Below are positions 43,881-53,041 of a stretch of 64,000 nt of DNA, one piece after another; the stretch's first letter is position 1, and each line of letters starts with the position of its first letter. Source of the DNA: a virus; the IMG/VR virus record IMGVR_UViG_3300049043_000133, positions 1 through 64,000 of that record; one strand, given 5' to 3'. The notes under the pieces were generated by a model. The model worked only from the letters and a program-made list of their open reading frames with translations. It was not told where the DNA came from and made no database searches. Position numbers and translations under genes: made by a program.

Positions 43881-44747
43881 ATGATTACTCGTTCAATTCT
43901 TGCCACTAGTATTGCTGCTGTCTCTCTGACTGCCCCTGCTATGGCACAAGTCACCAGTGTTGCTCAACTGAAAGATGTGCAACCTACTGAGTGGTCCTAT
44001 CAAGCTGTTTCTAATCTGATTTCACGTTACGGTTGTGTTGCTGGTTATCCCAACGGCACTTTCCAACCTGGACAACCTGCAACTCGTGCTGAGCTTGCTG
44101 CTCTGACGAATGCTTGCCTTGATCGTATTAGTGAGTATCAAACTGCTGCTGATGCTGCTCTTGCTGCTGCTCTTCGTGCTCAGTTTGCCAAAGAGATTGG
44201 TGCTACCAATACTCGTGTAAGTGCTCTGGAAGTTGCTGCTGCTCAAAAAGCACAAGGCGTTGGTAACTATCTGGGTGCTGGGGTTCTTCTGAATCAGCAA
44301 GGTGTTGCTGGTAATGGTTTCAGTGCTCAGCAAACAATTTCTGGTGCAACCATTCAGGCTCGTTATGCAGTCAAAAACTTCACTAACCTGAATGCAGTTT
44401 CGGTTCGTCCTTATGCAAATCTTGTCGGCACTCCTGCTGGACAGGTTGGTGCTGGTGGTGGTGCTCTGGTTTCTTATGATTGGAGTATTTCCCGTGCTAA
44501 GAGTGGTGTAAGCCGTGCTAACGTCTACACTGGTGTTGGTTATCAAATTCCTTTTGTGAATAACACTGCTGCCAACTTCCAATCTGCTGTTGGCAATCGT
44601 GGACAAGTTGTGTTTGCTCTGGGTGTTGAGGGTCGTTTGACCAATTCTCTGGTTGGTTTTGCTGATCTGAAGTTCCCCACTACAAATGCTTCAAGCAATG
44701 GTAGTTACTCACCTGTCTTCACTACTGGACTTGGATTCAAGTTCTGA
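43881..44747 (+). CDS. SLH-domain porin-like outer-membrane protein
   Basis: 288 residues. Signal peptide (MITRSILATSIAAVSL, cleavage near AMAQ), one SLH domain (LKDVQPTEWSYQAVSNLISR followed by YGCVAGYPNGTF and TRAELAALTNACLDRI), a short coiled coil, then a beta-rich C-terminal part ending in an aromatic (LGFKF), as in outer-membrane barrels. This is the cyanobacterial SomA/SomB layout but shorter. Codon use is richer in Cys/Leu CTG-type codons than its neighbours, fitting host origin. It has its own early promoter and terminator. Confidence 0.8.
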   Translation: MITRSILATSIAAVSLTAPAMAQVTSVAQLKDVQPTEWSYQAVSNLISRYGCVAGYPNGTFQPGQPATRAELAALTNACLDRISEYQTAADAALAAALRAQFAKEIGATNTRVSALEVAAAQKAQGVGNYLGAGVLLNQQGVAGNGFSAQQTISGATIQARYAVKNFTNLNAVSVRPYANLVGTPAGQVGAGGGALVSYDWSISRAKSGVSRANVYTGVGYQIPFVNNTAANFQSAVGNRGQVVFALGVEGRLTNSLVGFADLKFPTTNASSNGSYSPVFTTGLGFKF

Positions 44748-44770
44748 TAACATACTCACATTATGAGTGC

Positions 44771-44799
44771 AATCACCCCAGAAAGGGGTGATTTTTTTT
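44771..44799 (+). terminator. Rho-independent terminator after SLH porin
   Basis: Stem ATCACCCC / GGGGTGAT followed by eight T. Confidence 0.88.
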
Positions 44800-44819
44800 G
44801 AGATAAAGACATTGAGGGC

Positions 44820-44848
44820 TTGACACCTCTTTATTTTTCCTATATAAT
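44820..44848 (+). promoter_or_regulatory. Consensus sigma-70 promoter for hli operon
   Basis: TTGACA at 44820-44825, 17-bp spacer, TATAAT at 44843-44848: both boxes exact. Confidence 0.88.
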
Positions 44849-44874
44849 TCTGTTATAAATCTTTACAAAAGACA

Positions 44875-45084
44875 ATGACTGTTACAACTAATGAGCGTGG
44901 GCAACAAAATATGTTTGCCAAAGAACCTCAAATGTATATTTCTCAAACTGATGCAGAACGTTATGCTCTTCAAACTCATGCAGAACGTGCTGAACTTTTG
45001 AATGGACGCACTGCAATGCTTGGATTTGTTGCAGCACTTATTTCTTATGCATTTACTGGACACCTTTTCTTTGGTGTAATCTGA
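44875..45084 (+). CDS. hli: High-light-inducible protein
   Basis: 69 residues. The C-terminal helix AERAELLNGRTAMLGFVAAL matches the ExxNGRxAMxGF chlorophyll-binding helix of Hli/ELIP proteins. Protects photosystems of the infected host under excess light. Its stop overlaps the start of the next small gene by one base. Confidence 0.93.
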   Translation: MTVTTNERGQQNMFAKEPQMYISQTDAERYALQTHAERAELLNGRTAMLGFVAALISYAFTGHLFFGVI

Positions 45085-45170
45085 TGTCTGAAGTAATCTT
45101 TACTGTTACCAGTGTTGCTTTTTTTGTGCTTCTTGCACATTCTGTAAACAAACTTTCTGAAACTTACTAA
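45084..45170 (+). CDS. Small membrane peptide between hli genes
   Basis: 28 residues, MSEVIFTVTSVAFFVLLAHS then VNKLSETY: one membrane helix. Its size and position inside the hli operon suggest a thylakoid small subunit-like peptide, but I cannot match it to a named photosystem subunit. Confidence 0.5.
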   Translation: MSEVIFTVTSVAFFVLLAHSVNKLSETY

Positions 45171-45181
45171 GGAGAAAACAA

Positions 45182-45289
45182 ATGAACGAACGCGCAGAAC
45201 GTATTAATGGTTGGTTTGCTATGATTGGAATTATGGCAGCAATGGGTGCCTATGCCCTGACAGGACAAATCATTCCTGGTGTATGGTGA
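45182..45289 (+). CDS. hli: Minimal high-light-inducible protein
   Basis: 35 residues containing only the Hli helix: MNERAERINGWFAMIGIMAA followed by MGAYALTGQ. It keeps the Glu/Arg/Asn helix pairing (ERxN). Ribosome site AAGGAG is 8 bases upstream. Confidence 0.8.
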   Translation: MNERAERINGWFAMIGIMAAMGAYALTGQIIPGVW

Positions 45290-45310
45290 TTTTAATTTAA
45301 TAGATTGTTA

Positions 45311-45337
45311 AAGGAGGGATAAAACCCTCCTTTTTTT
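45311..45337 (+). terminator. Rho-independent terminator after hli operon
   Basis: Stem AGGAGGG / CCCTCCT followed by seven T; a late promoter starts at the last T. Confidence 0.85.
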
Positions 45338-45344
45338 ATAAATA
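45337..45344 (+). promoter_or_regulatory. T4-type late promoter TATAAATA
   Basis: Exact TATAAATA abutting the terminator, directly upstream of the C39-like peptidase gene and the endolysin. Confidence 0.75.
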
Positions 45345-45346
45345 TA

Positions 45347-46070
45347 ATGCAAAGATGTTTCAAATATATGTTAGTAGATTTACACAATTTCTTTAAGCAT
45401 TATGATGAAAAAAATCCAAAGCACGTTGCTGCTGTGGAAAAATTTGAAAAGGATTTGCTTCTAAAAGCACAAGACTTAATTCAAGACGAAGCAGAATGGG
45501 TTAAGGTTTTTAGAGCAAAACCAGAAGCACCCAAATCAAATATTCTTGATGTTCCTTTCTTTCCTCAGACAGATAATTACAGAGATGCTAGCCGCACTTG
45601 TAATTCATCTTCTTGTGCTATGTGTTTTAGAATACTTTAAACCAGGCACACTTAAAGGAGCAAAGGGAGATGATGCCTATGTTCAAAAAGTTTTCTCAAT
45701 TGGTGATACAACAGATCACGTTGTTCAAACCCGTGCTCTGGCGTCTTATGGTATTCAGTCACACTTTAGTTACGGGTTATCTTTTGCTGACCTTGATCGT
45801 GAGCTTGCTGCTGGGAAGCCAGTGGTTATTGGTATTCTCCACCGTGGTCCTTTATCTGCTCCTACTGGTGGGCACATGGTTGTAGTCATCGCCAAGACAT
45901 CTTCTGGTGATTATGTTGTTAATGACCCCTATGGTAGCCTTAATGATGGTTATACTGGTGCTGTAACAAATGGAAAAGGTGCCGTATATAAACGTGGAGA
46001 TCTTGCTCGTAGATGGTGTCCAAATGGAAATGATGGATGGGGAAGAATCTTTGATGTAAAAAACTCATGA
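45347..46070 (+). CDS. C39-like cysteine peptidase domain protein (frameshifted)
   Basis: About 240 residues after removing an extra T near 45625. A helical N-terminus is followed by VPFFPQTDN...TCNSSSCAMCLEYF with the Gln and candidate nucleophile Cys, then GGHMVVVIAKTSS (catalytic His) and VNDPYGS (Asp), as in peptidase_C39_2 proteins. An internal start at 45368 (MLVDLHNFF) is also likely. It overlaps the endolysin by four bases, so it is probably a second cell-wall-degrading enzyme. Confidence 0.7.
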
Positions 46071-46531
46071 ATGGACTTCTTGCTGGTTCAAAATTAATTA
46101 AAGAATTTGAAGGTTGTCATTTGAGTGCATATCCAGATCCTCTTTCTGGTGGATTGCCGATTACAATAGGATGGGGAAGCACAAGAGATTTAGACGGCAA
46201 ACCATTTTCAAGAGGAAGAACAATCACTCAAAAATACGCAGATGAACTTTTAGAGTTTAATTTGAAAAATAAATTTCTTCCGACATTATCAAAGATTCCT
46301 TATTGGAGTGAGATGAATGAAAATCAAAAAGGAGCATTGCTCTCTTTTGCTTATAATCTTGGTGCTGATTTTTTTAACTCTCCTGGATTCAATACGATCA
46401 CCAGAAGATTAAAAGAAAAAGATTGGAAAGGAGTTCCTGCAACACTGGAACTTTATCGTAATCCAGGAAGTAAAGTCGAAGCAGGACTTTTACGAAGAAG
46501 AAAGGCAGAAGGAAAACTTTGGATCTCTTAG
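46067..46531 (+). CDS. GH24 endolysin (T4 lysozyme-like)
   Basis: 154 residues. IKEFEGCHLSAYPDPLSGG followed by ITIGWGST gives the Glu...Thr catalytic arrangement of GH24 muramidases, and QKGALLSFAYNLG and RRKAEGKLW are typical of the family. No signal peptide, so a holin or other pore is needed. Last gene before a convergent minus-strand pair. Confidence 0.88.
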   Translation: MNGLLAGSKLIKEFEGCHLSAYPDPLSGGLPITIGWGSTRDLDGKPFSRGRTITQKYADELLEFNLKNKFLPTLSKIPYWSEMNENQKGALLSFAYNLGADFFNSPGFNTITRRLKEKDWKGVPATLELYRNPGSKVEAGLLRRRKAEGKLWIS

Positions 46532-46768
46532 TCTTCTACTTTTGTTCTGAGTGCGATTACCGTAGTTAAGATTGATAATAAAGTTTCATATCCTCTTCTC
46601 TCAGATTCTTTGCAATCTAAGGGAGGAGGATTTTTTAGTCCTCCTAATGCATTTGCACTTATAATTGAACCAGGAATCATAAAGTTGCAGGTAATAAAGT
46701 TAAAACCAACAAAACCAACTAGAGGCAAAGCAAACGATAAAAATAAGTTTAGTAAGATTAAGTTTCAT
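46528..46768 (-). CDS. Small membrane protein on the minus strand (frameshifted)
   Basis: About 80 residues reading MKLNLTKLIFIVCFA then, after an indel near 46720, LPLVGFVGFNFITCNFMIPG and NALGGLKNPPPLDCKESERRG. An N-terminal membrane helix or signal is followed by a short soluble part and a second hydrophobic end (LLSILTTVIALRTK). Next to the endolysin, a holin- or spanin-like role is possible but unproven. Its end overlaps the endolysin stop. Confidence 0.55.
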
Positions 46769-46957
46769 CTTCCTTCCTGCTGATGTATCCAGGTTTTTAA
46801 ATCTCTTACATATTTTCTTAATACTTCTGCTTGTGATAAGTGCCACTCATCTTTTGTTTGAATGTGTAACTTGATGTGCTCATCGATGGCATCAAGACAC
46901 TTCTTCAATCACAGGATTCCAAGGTTCCCGAATTGGAGTGTTCCATTCCCGTGGCAT
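46765..46957 (-). CDS. Small conserved protein on the minus strand (frameshifted)
   Basis: About 64 residues: MPREWNTPIREPWNPVIEE, then after one extra G, LDAIDEHIKLHIQTKDEWHL and EVLRKYVRDLKTWIHQQEGR. Its stop overlaps the start of the membrane gene (ATGA). A minus-strand AATAAATA late-like site lies about 20 bases upstream (46977-46985). Function unknown. Confidence 0.55.
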
Positions 46958-47006
46958 CGTGGGAAAGCAATTTTAAGTATTTATTGTGATTGAGACGTTT
47001 TGCCTA

Positions 47007-47035
47007 TTGACAGGATTTCCTGACAATGCTATGAT
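47007..47035 (+). promoter_or_regulatory. Sigma-70-type promoter for psbA
   Basis: TTGACA at 47007-47012, 17-bp spacer, TATGAT at 47030-47035. A hairpin TTAAGAAA / TTTCTTAA (47045-47067) follows at the likely transcript start, and a second, TCCACAG / CTGTGGA (47117-47139), lies in the 155-base leader. Confidence 0.8.
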
Positions 47036-47190
47036 AAATAAATCTTAAGAAATGTAACGTTTCTTAATCCTCTACCTAACCGAGACCTATGGGGAGGTTA
47101 AACACAGTCTCTCATATCCACAGTGGAGGGTGCTGTGGAGTATAATGTATTACCAGTTCCCTGCTGGATTTACTTACCCTTTAACGAAAA

Positions 47191-47747
47191 ATGACTGCTA
47201 CAATTGCTTCACGCCGTTCTGGCGCTTCATCCACTTGGGAATCATTCTGCCAGTGGGTGACTTCAACGAACAACCGCCTTTATGTTGGTTGGTTCGGAAC
47301 TCTGATGATTCCTACACTGCTCGCTGCAACTGTATGTTTCATCGTTGCCTTCATTGCCGCACCTACCGGTCGACATTGACGGTATTCGTGAACCCGTTGC
47401 TGGTTCACTCATGTACGGAAACAACATCATCTCTGGTGCTGTAGTTCCTTCATCTAACGCTATCGGACTTCACTTCTATCCCATCTGGGAAGCAAACTCA
47501 CTTGATGAATGGCTGTACAACGGTGGTCCTTTCCAACTGGTTGTGTTCCACTTCCTCATCGGCATCTATGCTTATATGGGTCGTGAGTGGGAACTTGTCC
47601 TATCGCCTGGGTATGCGTCCTTGGATTATGTGTTGCATATTCCGCACCCGTTGCTGCTGCATCTGCTGTATTCCTGGTCTATCCTTTCGGTCAAGGTTCT
47701 TTCTCTGATGCGATGCCTTTGGGTATCTCTGGTACTTTCAACTACAT
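47191..47747 (+). CDS. psbA: psbA exon 1 (photosystem II D1 protein)
   Basis: N-terminal half of D1: [39 protein letters not shown], then, with extra bases near 47366, 47599 and 47630 removed, [33 protein letters not shown] and [11 protein letters not shown]. The exon ends after AT of the Met codon in FNYMLVFQAEH. Replaces host D1 during infection to sustain photosynthesis. Confidence 0.93.
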
Positions 47748-47813
47748 AAACTAAACCAATGTGTAGTATAAATCGGGTGAACTGCTGGAAACCTAAATCG
47801 TATTGACTAACTT

Positions 47814-47857
47814 TTAACTTTATGCTATTATAAATATTAATAGATATATAAAGTTAA
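47814..47857 (+). promoter_or_regulatory. Inverted repeat with late promoter in the loop, before intron 1 HNH gene
   Basis: Perfect 10-bp arms TTAACTTTAT (47814-47823) and ATAAAGTTAA (47848-47857) with TATAAATA at 47829-47836 in the loop; the right arm abuts the ATG at 47858. Confidence 0.75.
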
Positions 47858-48746
<889 letters not shown>

Positions 48747-48800
48747 TGAGTAATCAGTAAGTGAAAATCGGGTGAATTGCTGGAACCCTAAGTCACTAAA

Positions 48801-48836
48801 ATGTTACTTGACTTGTATAAATAACTCTGGTAACAT
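48801..48836 (+). promoter_or_regulatory. Inverted repeat with late promoter in the loop, before intron 2 HNH gene
   Basis: Perfect 7-bp arms ATGTTAC (48801-48807) and GTAACAT (48830-48836) with TATAAATA at 48816-48823 in the loop; ATG follows at 48844. Confidence 0.65.
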
Positions 48837-48843
48837 AAACAGT

Positions 48844-49521
48844 ATGACTAACCAGTACTTATCTTTTATTGGGGAATGTAAAAACAAAACATATCCTCCC
48901 AACACATATCTTGAAGAACACCACATTGTTCCAAAACACGATGGTGGTTCTGATAATCAAGAAAATCTTATTTCATTATCTTTTGAAGATCACATACTCG
49001 CACATAAAATAAGGTACGATGTATTCGGTCAAGTTTATGACTTAGCAGCATATAACTTGATGAGTGGTTTTGATGATGAAGGTTGGAAACTTCTTAGAGT
49101 TGAAGGTGCTTATAAAACACACGAAGCACTAAGATTATCTAAGAAAAACTTTTGGAGTTCTGATTATCAAAAAGAAATGTCTGCTCGTTCTGTAAAGTCT
49201 GAGTATGCTATGAAAATGAGAAGTGTTGGTGGTAAAGTAGGAGGTAAAAATAGGAACAAAAATGTTGCTATTACTTCTACTGATAAGTATATTTTCTCTT
49301 ATAATAAAGTTGAAACAGTTTGTATAATCAACTGTGAAACTGGTGGAGAAGTTTTAGAAGAACTACAAAAAATAGTTCCTAATCAAAACTTTAAGAGGGT
49401 AACACCTCTACTAAAAGGTCAAAGAGAAAATGCTTATGGTTGGTCTTGTATAAAGTTTAGTGATATGGTAATCAGCAGCCAAGTCCTAGATACATCTAGG
49501 AAAGGTTCAGAGACTACCTGA
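48844..49521 (+). CDS. HNH homing endonuclease in psbA intron 2
   Basis: 225 residues from ATG 48844. HNH at the N-terminus: YLEEHHIVPKHDGGSDNQEN, then LISLSFEDHILAHKI. A middle region with repeated GGK/GKN residues and a C-terminal NUMOD-like DNA-binding part (INCETGGEVLEELQKI, VTPLLKGQRENAYGWSCIKF) follow. It is a different type from the intron 1 enzyme and closer to the gp43-associated HNH. Confidence 0.85.
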   Translation: MTNQYLSFIGECKNKTYPPNTYLEEHHIVPKHDGGSDNQENLISLSFEDHILAHKIRYDVFGQVYDLAAYNLMSGFDDEGWKLLRVEGAYKTHEALRLSKKNFWSSDYQKEMSARSVKSEYAMKMRSVGGKVGGKNRNKNVAITSTDKYIFSYNKVETVCIINCETGGEVLEELQKIVPNQNFKRVTPLLKGQRENAYGWSCIKFSDMVISSQVLDTSRKGSETT

Positions 49522-49609
49522 GGGGTATAGTCCCCTTAATAACAGGTTTAAGTGCCCGACAACCTAATACAAATAGGTTGATGATATAGTCCACTCCTTA
49601 TGAAAATAA

Positions 49610-50056
<447 letters not shown>

Positions 50057-50079
50057 TATAAAACCTAAAAAATAAATAA

Positions 50080-50104
50080 AGGAGTTCCACAAGAACTCCT
50101 TTTT
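50080..50104 (+). terminator. Rho-independent terminator after psbA
   Basis: Stem AGGAGTTC / GAACTCCT followed by TTTTT. Confidence 0.8.
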
Positions 50105-50179
50105 ATGCTCCTCATCCTCCTCTTCTTCCAACTCTTCGGACTTTTTCTTTTCATAATGTCCGTCACACAAGACTTATGA
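50105..50179 (+). CDS. Very small hydrophobic peptide
   Basis: 24 residues, MLLILLLFFQLFGLFLFIMS then VTQDL, starting in the terminator T-run. Almost all hydrophobic. Its reality is uncertain. Confidence 0.25.
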   Translation: MLLILLFFQLFGLFLFIMSVTQDL

Positions 50180-50262
50180 TATCATCAGAAACACCTCATA
50201 AGTTAGCAGAAATTATCAGAGATACTTGGACAACTTTACAGAAAACCACAGATACCTTATAA
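50176..50262 (+). CDS. Very small conserved-looking peptide
   Basis: 28 residues, MISSETPHKLAEIIRDTWTT then LQKTTDTL, overlapping the peptide upstream by four bases. Amphipathic helix pattern. No family recognised. Confidence 0.3.
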   Translation: MISSETPHKLAEIIRDTWTTLQKTTDTL

Positions 50263-50275
50263 TAAAGAGAAAAAG

Positions 50276-50674
50276 ATGAACGAATATTGGATCGTAACGG
50301 AAAATAAAACTGGTCGTACTATTTGCCATTGTGCAGATATTAATGATGCGATGATGATGGTTGGATTTGATCCTCATCATCGTTCATACAGTCTTCATCG
50401 TTTTATTATGGATCAGGTGATTACAGTCACTTCTACAACTGATAAACAACTCCCAGGACAAATTGGTCTCCCTGCTTCAAAAGAAAAACTATCTCCAACA
50501 GAATTGCAACAACAAGTTTGGTTGCCAGAAGGTCAAGGAGCCAGTAATTTTATAAATAACTTTCGATTTATTAAAAAATATGAAGTTTACAGTTTATTCA
50601 AAAGACGGTTGCCCATACTGCACAAAAGTTCAACAGGTATTAGAGTTAGCAGAACTGCAACACATAGTTTATAA
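50276..50674 (+). CDS. Conserved cyanophage protein, true end probably near 50550
   Basis: Starts MNEYWIVTENKTGRTICHCA with AAAGAGAAAAAG upstream. Residues to about 92 (VWLPEGQG) look like real protein; beyond that the frame runs through a late promoter and into the glutaredoxin gene in another frame, so the read-through to 50674 is probably caused by an indel near 50540. Function unknown. Confidence 0.5.
   Translation: MNEYWIVTENKTGRTICHCADINDAMMMVGFDPHHRSYSLHRFIMDQVITVTSTTDKQLPGQIGLPASKEKLSPTELQQQVWLPEGQGASNFINNFRFIKKYEVYSLFKRRLPILHKSSTGIRVSRTATHSL
50551..50558 (+). promoter_or_regulatory. T4-type late promoter TATAAATA
   Basis: Exact TATAAATA 21 bases before the glutaredoxin start. Confidence 0.65.
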
Positions 50675-50816
50675 ATTGAATAGAGATTTTACCCGTGAAG
50701 AGTTTTATGCAGAATTTGGAGAAGGATCTACCTTTCCTCAAGTAATTGCAAATGATCAACATATTGGAGGTTGTACCGATACAGTCAAATATTTGCAAGA
50801 AAACAATATTGTATGA
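50580..50816 (+). CDS. grx: Glutaredoxin
   Basis: 78 residues, full length. Active site DGCPYCTKV at residues 9-17, cis-Pro in STFPQVIAND and GGCTDTVKYL near the end. Probably reduces phage ribonucleotide reductase. Overlaps the next gene by four bases. Confidence 0.93.
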   Translation: MKFTVYSKDGCPYCTKVQQVLELAELQHIVYKLNRDFTREEFYAEFGEGSTFPQVIANDQHIGGCTDTVKYLQENNIV

Positions 50817-50992
50817 TTATAAATAATCAAGAACTCCAAATTAATCGGGGTGTTGAGTTATTATTACGCAATCGGAGGAAAAGAGAATCAAAACCAAAAA
50901 CTTTTCAAGTGAAGTTTGGTAAAATGATTTCTCTCCTTCACAGAGAGTTTCATTTTTTTATTGAATTTCACTTCGACATTAGAAAAAAATAA
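50813..50992 (+). CDS. Small basic conserved protein
   Basis: 59 residues, MIINNQELQINRGVELLLRN, very basic, ending HFDIRKK. It overlaps the glutaredoxin stop. Probably nucleic-acid interacting by charge only; no motif. Confidence 0.5.
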   Translation: MIINNQELQINRGVELLLRNRRKRESKPKTFQVKFGKMISLLHREFHFFIEFHFDIRKK

Positions 50993-51009
50993 ACCCTCTG
51001 GAGAAAAAA

Positions 51010-51234
51010 ATGTTAGCAGTAACTCTAACTATAGGAACATTAGTTTCAATTATGTTCTTCTTTGTAGGAGGTGTGGTAGGATGGTTAGCCAAAGAACATT
51101 TCTATCAAACACAACCTATTTTTACGCACCCAGAGATGTTTGACTCAAATGGGAATGTAATACCCGACGAAATTTTAGCTGTGAGATTTGAAAATGACTA
51201 TGACTACGACGAAAACGACGAAGACGAAGATTGA
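51010..51234 (+). CDS. Small membrane protein with acidic tail
   Basis: 74 residues. N-terminal membrane helix LTIGTLVSIMFFFVGGVVGW, a soluble part (FDSNGNVIPDEILAVRFEND) and a run of Asp/Glu at the end. Function unknown; overlaps the next gene. Confidence 0.55.
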   Translation: MLAVTLTIGTLVSIMFFFVGGVVGWLAKEHFYQTQPIFTHPEMFDSNGNVIPDEILAVRFENDYDYDENDEDED

Positions 51235-51769
51235 GACCCCAATCGAAACTCTTCCCTCCAATCCATTTATTTTTGAAGTTTTAGAACTTGTTTCAAAACA
51301 AAGAAGTAATACAAAAAAAGTTGAAGTTCTAAAAACTTATGAACACGATTCTTTAAAAACAATCTTAATTTGGAACTTTGACGATACTGTAATTTCTCTT
51401 CTTCCTGATGGAGAAGTTCCTTATGCAAATGCAGATGAACAATCTGTTTATTCTGGAACTCTATCAGAGAACTTAGCAAAAGAAGCTGCTGGTGGAGAAT
51501 CTGCAACGGGTCAAGATTTGGATGGAAGAGGACGCACATCTCTTCGCAGAGAATATCAAAATCTTTATCATTATGTAAAAGGTGGTAATAATGGTCTTTC
51601 TACAATTCGCAGAGAGATGATGTTTATTAATCTTCTTCAAGGACTTCATCCAAGAGAAGCAGAAGTATTAATTCTTACAAAAGATAAAAGATTATCAAAT
51701 AAATATAAGATAAGTATTGATAATGTAAAAGAAGCTTATCCTGACATTCAATGGGGAGGACGTTCTTGA
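51194..51769 (+). CDS. Conserved phage protein (DUF6433-like)
   Basis: About 191 residues. NPFIFEVLELVSKQRSNTKK, ILIWNFDDTVISLLPDGEVP, LRREYQNLYHYVKGGNNGLS and HPREAEVLILTKDK form a pattern shared across T4-like cyanophages and T4 relatives. ATG 51194 is chosen over a TTG at 51188. Function unknown; ends in an ATGA overlap with the next gene. Confidence 0.7.
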   Translation: MTMTTTKTTKTKIETPIETLPSNPFIFEVLELVSKQRSNTKKVEVLKTYEHDSLKTILIWNFDDTVISLLPDGEVPYANADEQSVYSGTLSENLAKEAAGGESATGQDLDGRGRTSLRREYQNLYHYVKGGNNGLSTIRREMMFINLLQGLHPREAEVLILTKDKRLSNKYKISIDNVKEAYPDIQWGGRS

Positions 51770-52116
51770 TGAGTAGAACTCGTAATGTGGAAAGTATATC
51801 TGTAGAAAGAACTATGGGAAAAGAAGTAGATGAAACAAATATAGTTCCTTCTCAATATGGATGTGAAATCTTGCTTGAAAAGACATCAATTGAAAAAGCA
51901 AAGGATACTTCTTTTCCTAATGATGCGCGTTTAATCTGGTATATTGTAGATGGAAAACAATATATTGATTTAACCAGAGGAACTAACGTTCGTGTTTTTG
52001 ATATGTATTATGATAAGTATGGTCCTGGTGCAGTTCAAAAAATTGATTTTGGATATGGAAGAATTAATCCCAAACTTTGGGGATATAAACAACCAGAGAA
52101 AAAGAAAAGACGATGA
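51769..52116 (+). CDS. Conserved cyanophage protein
   Basis: 115 residues from MSRTRNVESISVERTMGKEV, with a strong ribosome site GGGGAGGA upstream. YIDLTRGTNVRVFDMYYDKY and FGYGRINPKLWGY recur in cyanophages next to the preceding gene, suggesting the two act together. Overlaps the next gene by four bases. Confidence 0.6.
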   Translation: MSRTRNVESISVERTMGKEVDETNIVPSQYGCEILLEKTSIEKAKDTSFPNDARLIWYIVDGKQYIDLTRGTNVRVFDMYYDKYGPGAVQKIDFGYGRINPKLWGYKQPEKKKRR

Positions 52117-52298
52117 GTGAAGGATTTAGTAAAGAAAATATTGATATTGCAATCAATAAAGATGAGATAAATAATATATTAAAAAAATACAAAAAAATTA
52201 AAAAGTATCAAAAATCTTCCATTTTTAAAATCAAAACTATGGATGGAACTGAGACTTATGTGAGCAAATTAATTCAGGAAGGGCAGGAGAACCTATGA
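52113..52298 (+). CDS. Small basic conserved protein
   Basis: 61 residues, MSEGFSKENIDIAINKDEIN then lysine-rich ILKKYKKIKKYQKSSIFKIK. Lies between two co-transcribed genes; function unknown. Confidence 0.5.
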   Translation: MSEGFSKENIDIAINKDEINNILKKYKKIKKYQKSSIFKIKTMDGTETYVSKLIQEGQENL

Positions 52299-52301
52299 TA
52301 A

Positions 52302-52628
52302 ATGGGCAAGCATTATCTACTTAACTTATATGGATGTTCATTCGTTCTTTTAAATGACGAACGATGTCTTGTAGATTTATTAGAAAATGCAGCAGTTGCA
52401 TCGGGCGCAACTGTAGTTCAAACAATTTGGAAGAAGTTTGAACCACAAGGAGTTACTGTAATGTGTCTATTGTCGGAAAGTCATATTAGCATTCATACTT
52501 GGCCTGAAGAAGGGAAAGCAGCCGTAGATGTTTATACTTGCGGAGACTGTAATCCAAAGATTGGATGTGATATAATTATTCAACAACTTTATGCATCCAG
52601 CCATACATTAAGTTATATCGAGCGTTGA
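52302..52628 (+). CDS. speD: S-adenosylmethionine decarboxylase proenzyme
   Basis: 108 residues. SESHISIHTWPEEGKAAVDV contains the self-cleavage Ser that forms the pyruvoyl group, and TCGDCNP carries the conserved Cys. Makes decarboxylated SAM for spermidine synthesis; a common cyanophage metabolic gene. Confidence 0.95.
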   Translation: MGKHYLLNLYGCSFVLLNDERCLVDLLENAAVASGATVVQTIWKKFEPQGVTVMCLLSESHISIHTWPEEGKAAVDVYTCGDCNPKIGCDIIIQQLYASSHTLSYIER

Positions 52629-52657
52629 TATAATTGTATCAGGAAATACACACAAAC

Positions 52658-52687
52658 TTGACTATATAGAATGACTAGGGGTATAAT
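52658..52687 (+). promoter_or_regulatory. Sigma-70-type promoter
   Basis: TTGACT at 52658-52663 and TATAAT at 52682-52687, 18 bp apart, 20 bases before the ATG at 52708. Confidence 0.65.
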
Positions 52688-52707
52688 AATCCCCTAACGT
52701 TCATCCT

Positions 52708-52917
52708 ATGACTAAAGCACTTTTGCTTTTGGCATGGGTTCCACTTCTTTCTTTTTCTACGCCGCAACTTACCAAACTTAATAATCAAGTGACGATAAGT
52801 TGTGATGTAGCTTGGGAACTAATGGACATCGTTAAAAACGACGATGTAGTAGATCAAAGAAGAGAAGACCGATTGCTATTAGAACTCCGAAAGGATGTTA
52901 TAAAACTTAAGTGCTAA
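52708..52917 (+). CDS. Small secreted or membrane-anchored protein
   Basis: 69 residues. N-terminal signal-like segment MTKALLLLAWVPLLSFSTPQ, then a charged part with two Cys (SCDVAWELMDIV, VIKLKC). Function unknown. Confidence 0.5.
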   Translation: MTKALLLLAWVPLLSFSTPQLTKLNNQVTISCDVAWELMDIVKNDDVVDQRREDRLLLELRKDVIKLKC

Positions 52918-52926
52918 AACTGAATA

Positions 52927-53010
52927 GGACGGAAGTAAGCCGACTCGGAACGGATCGTTCATTCGCTATTTGCAAATAGCGAACGCAAAAGTTGACTGAA
53001 GGAACGCCAC
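52927..53010 (+). promoter_or_regulatory. Candidate glutamine riboswitch (glnA / Downstream-peptide type)
   Basis: Contains the conserved pieces of the glnA/Downstream-peptide RNAs: GGACGGAAGTAAG (52927-52939), CGTTCATTC (from 52956) and CTGAAGGAACGC (52996-53007). CGTTC pairs with GAACG to close a stem around a perfect hairpin TTCGCTATT / AATAGCGAA (52962-52983). It lies just before a short ORF, as this class does in marine cyanobacteria and phages. The GACGGAAGTA piece lies upstream of the closing stem rather than inside, so the match is not textbook. Confidence 0.6.
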
Positions 53011-53041
53011 CTCACCCTAAACAAGTAAAGGAGCAAACCGA

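Noticed and set aside
44022-44606. 194-codon minus-strand frame opposite the SLH porin
   Set aside because: Low-complexity Ser/Thr/Asn product antisense to a GCT-rich gene with clear signal peptide, promoter and terminator.
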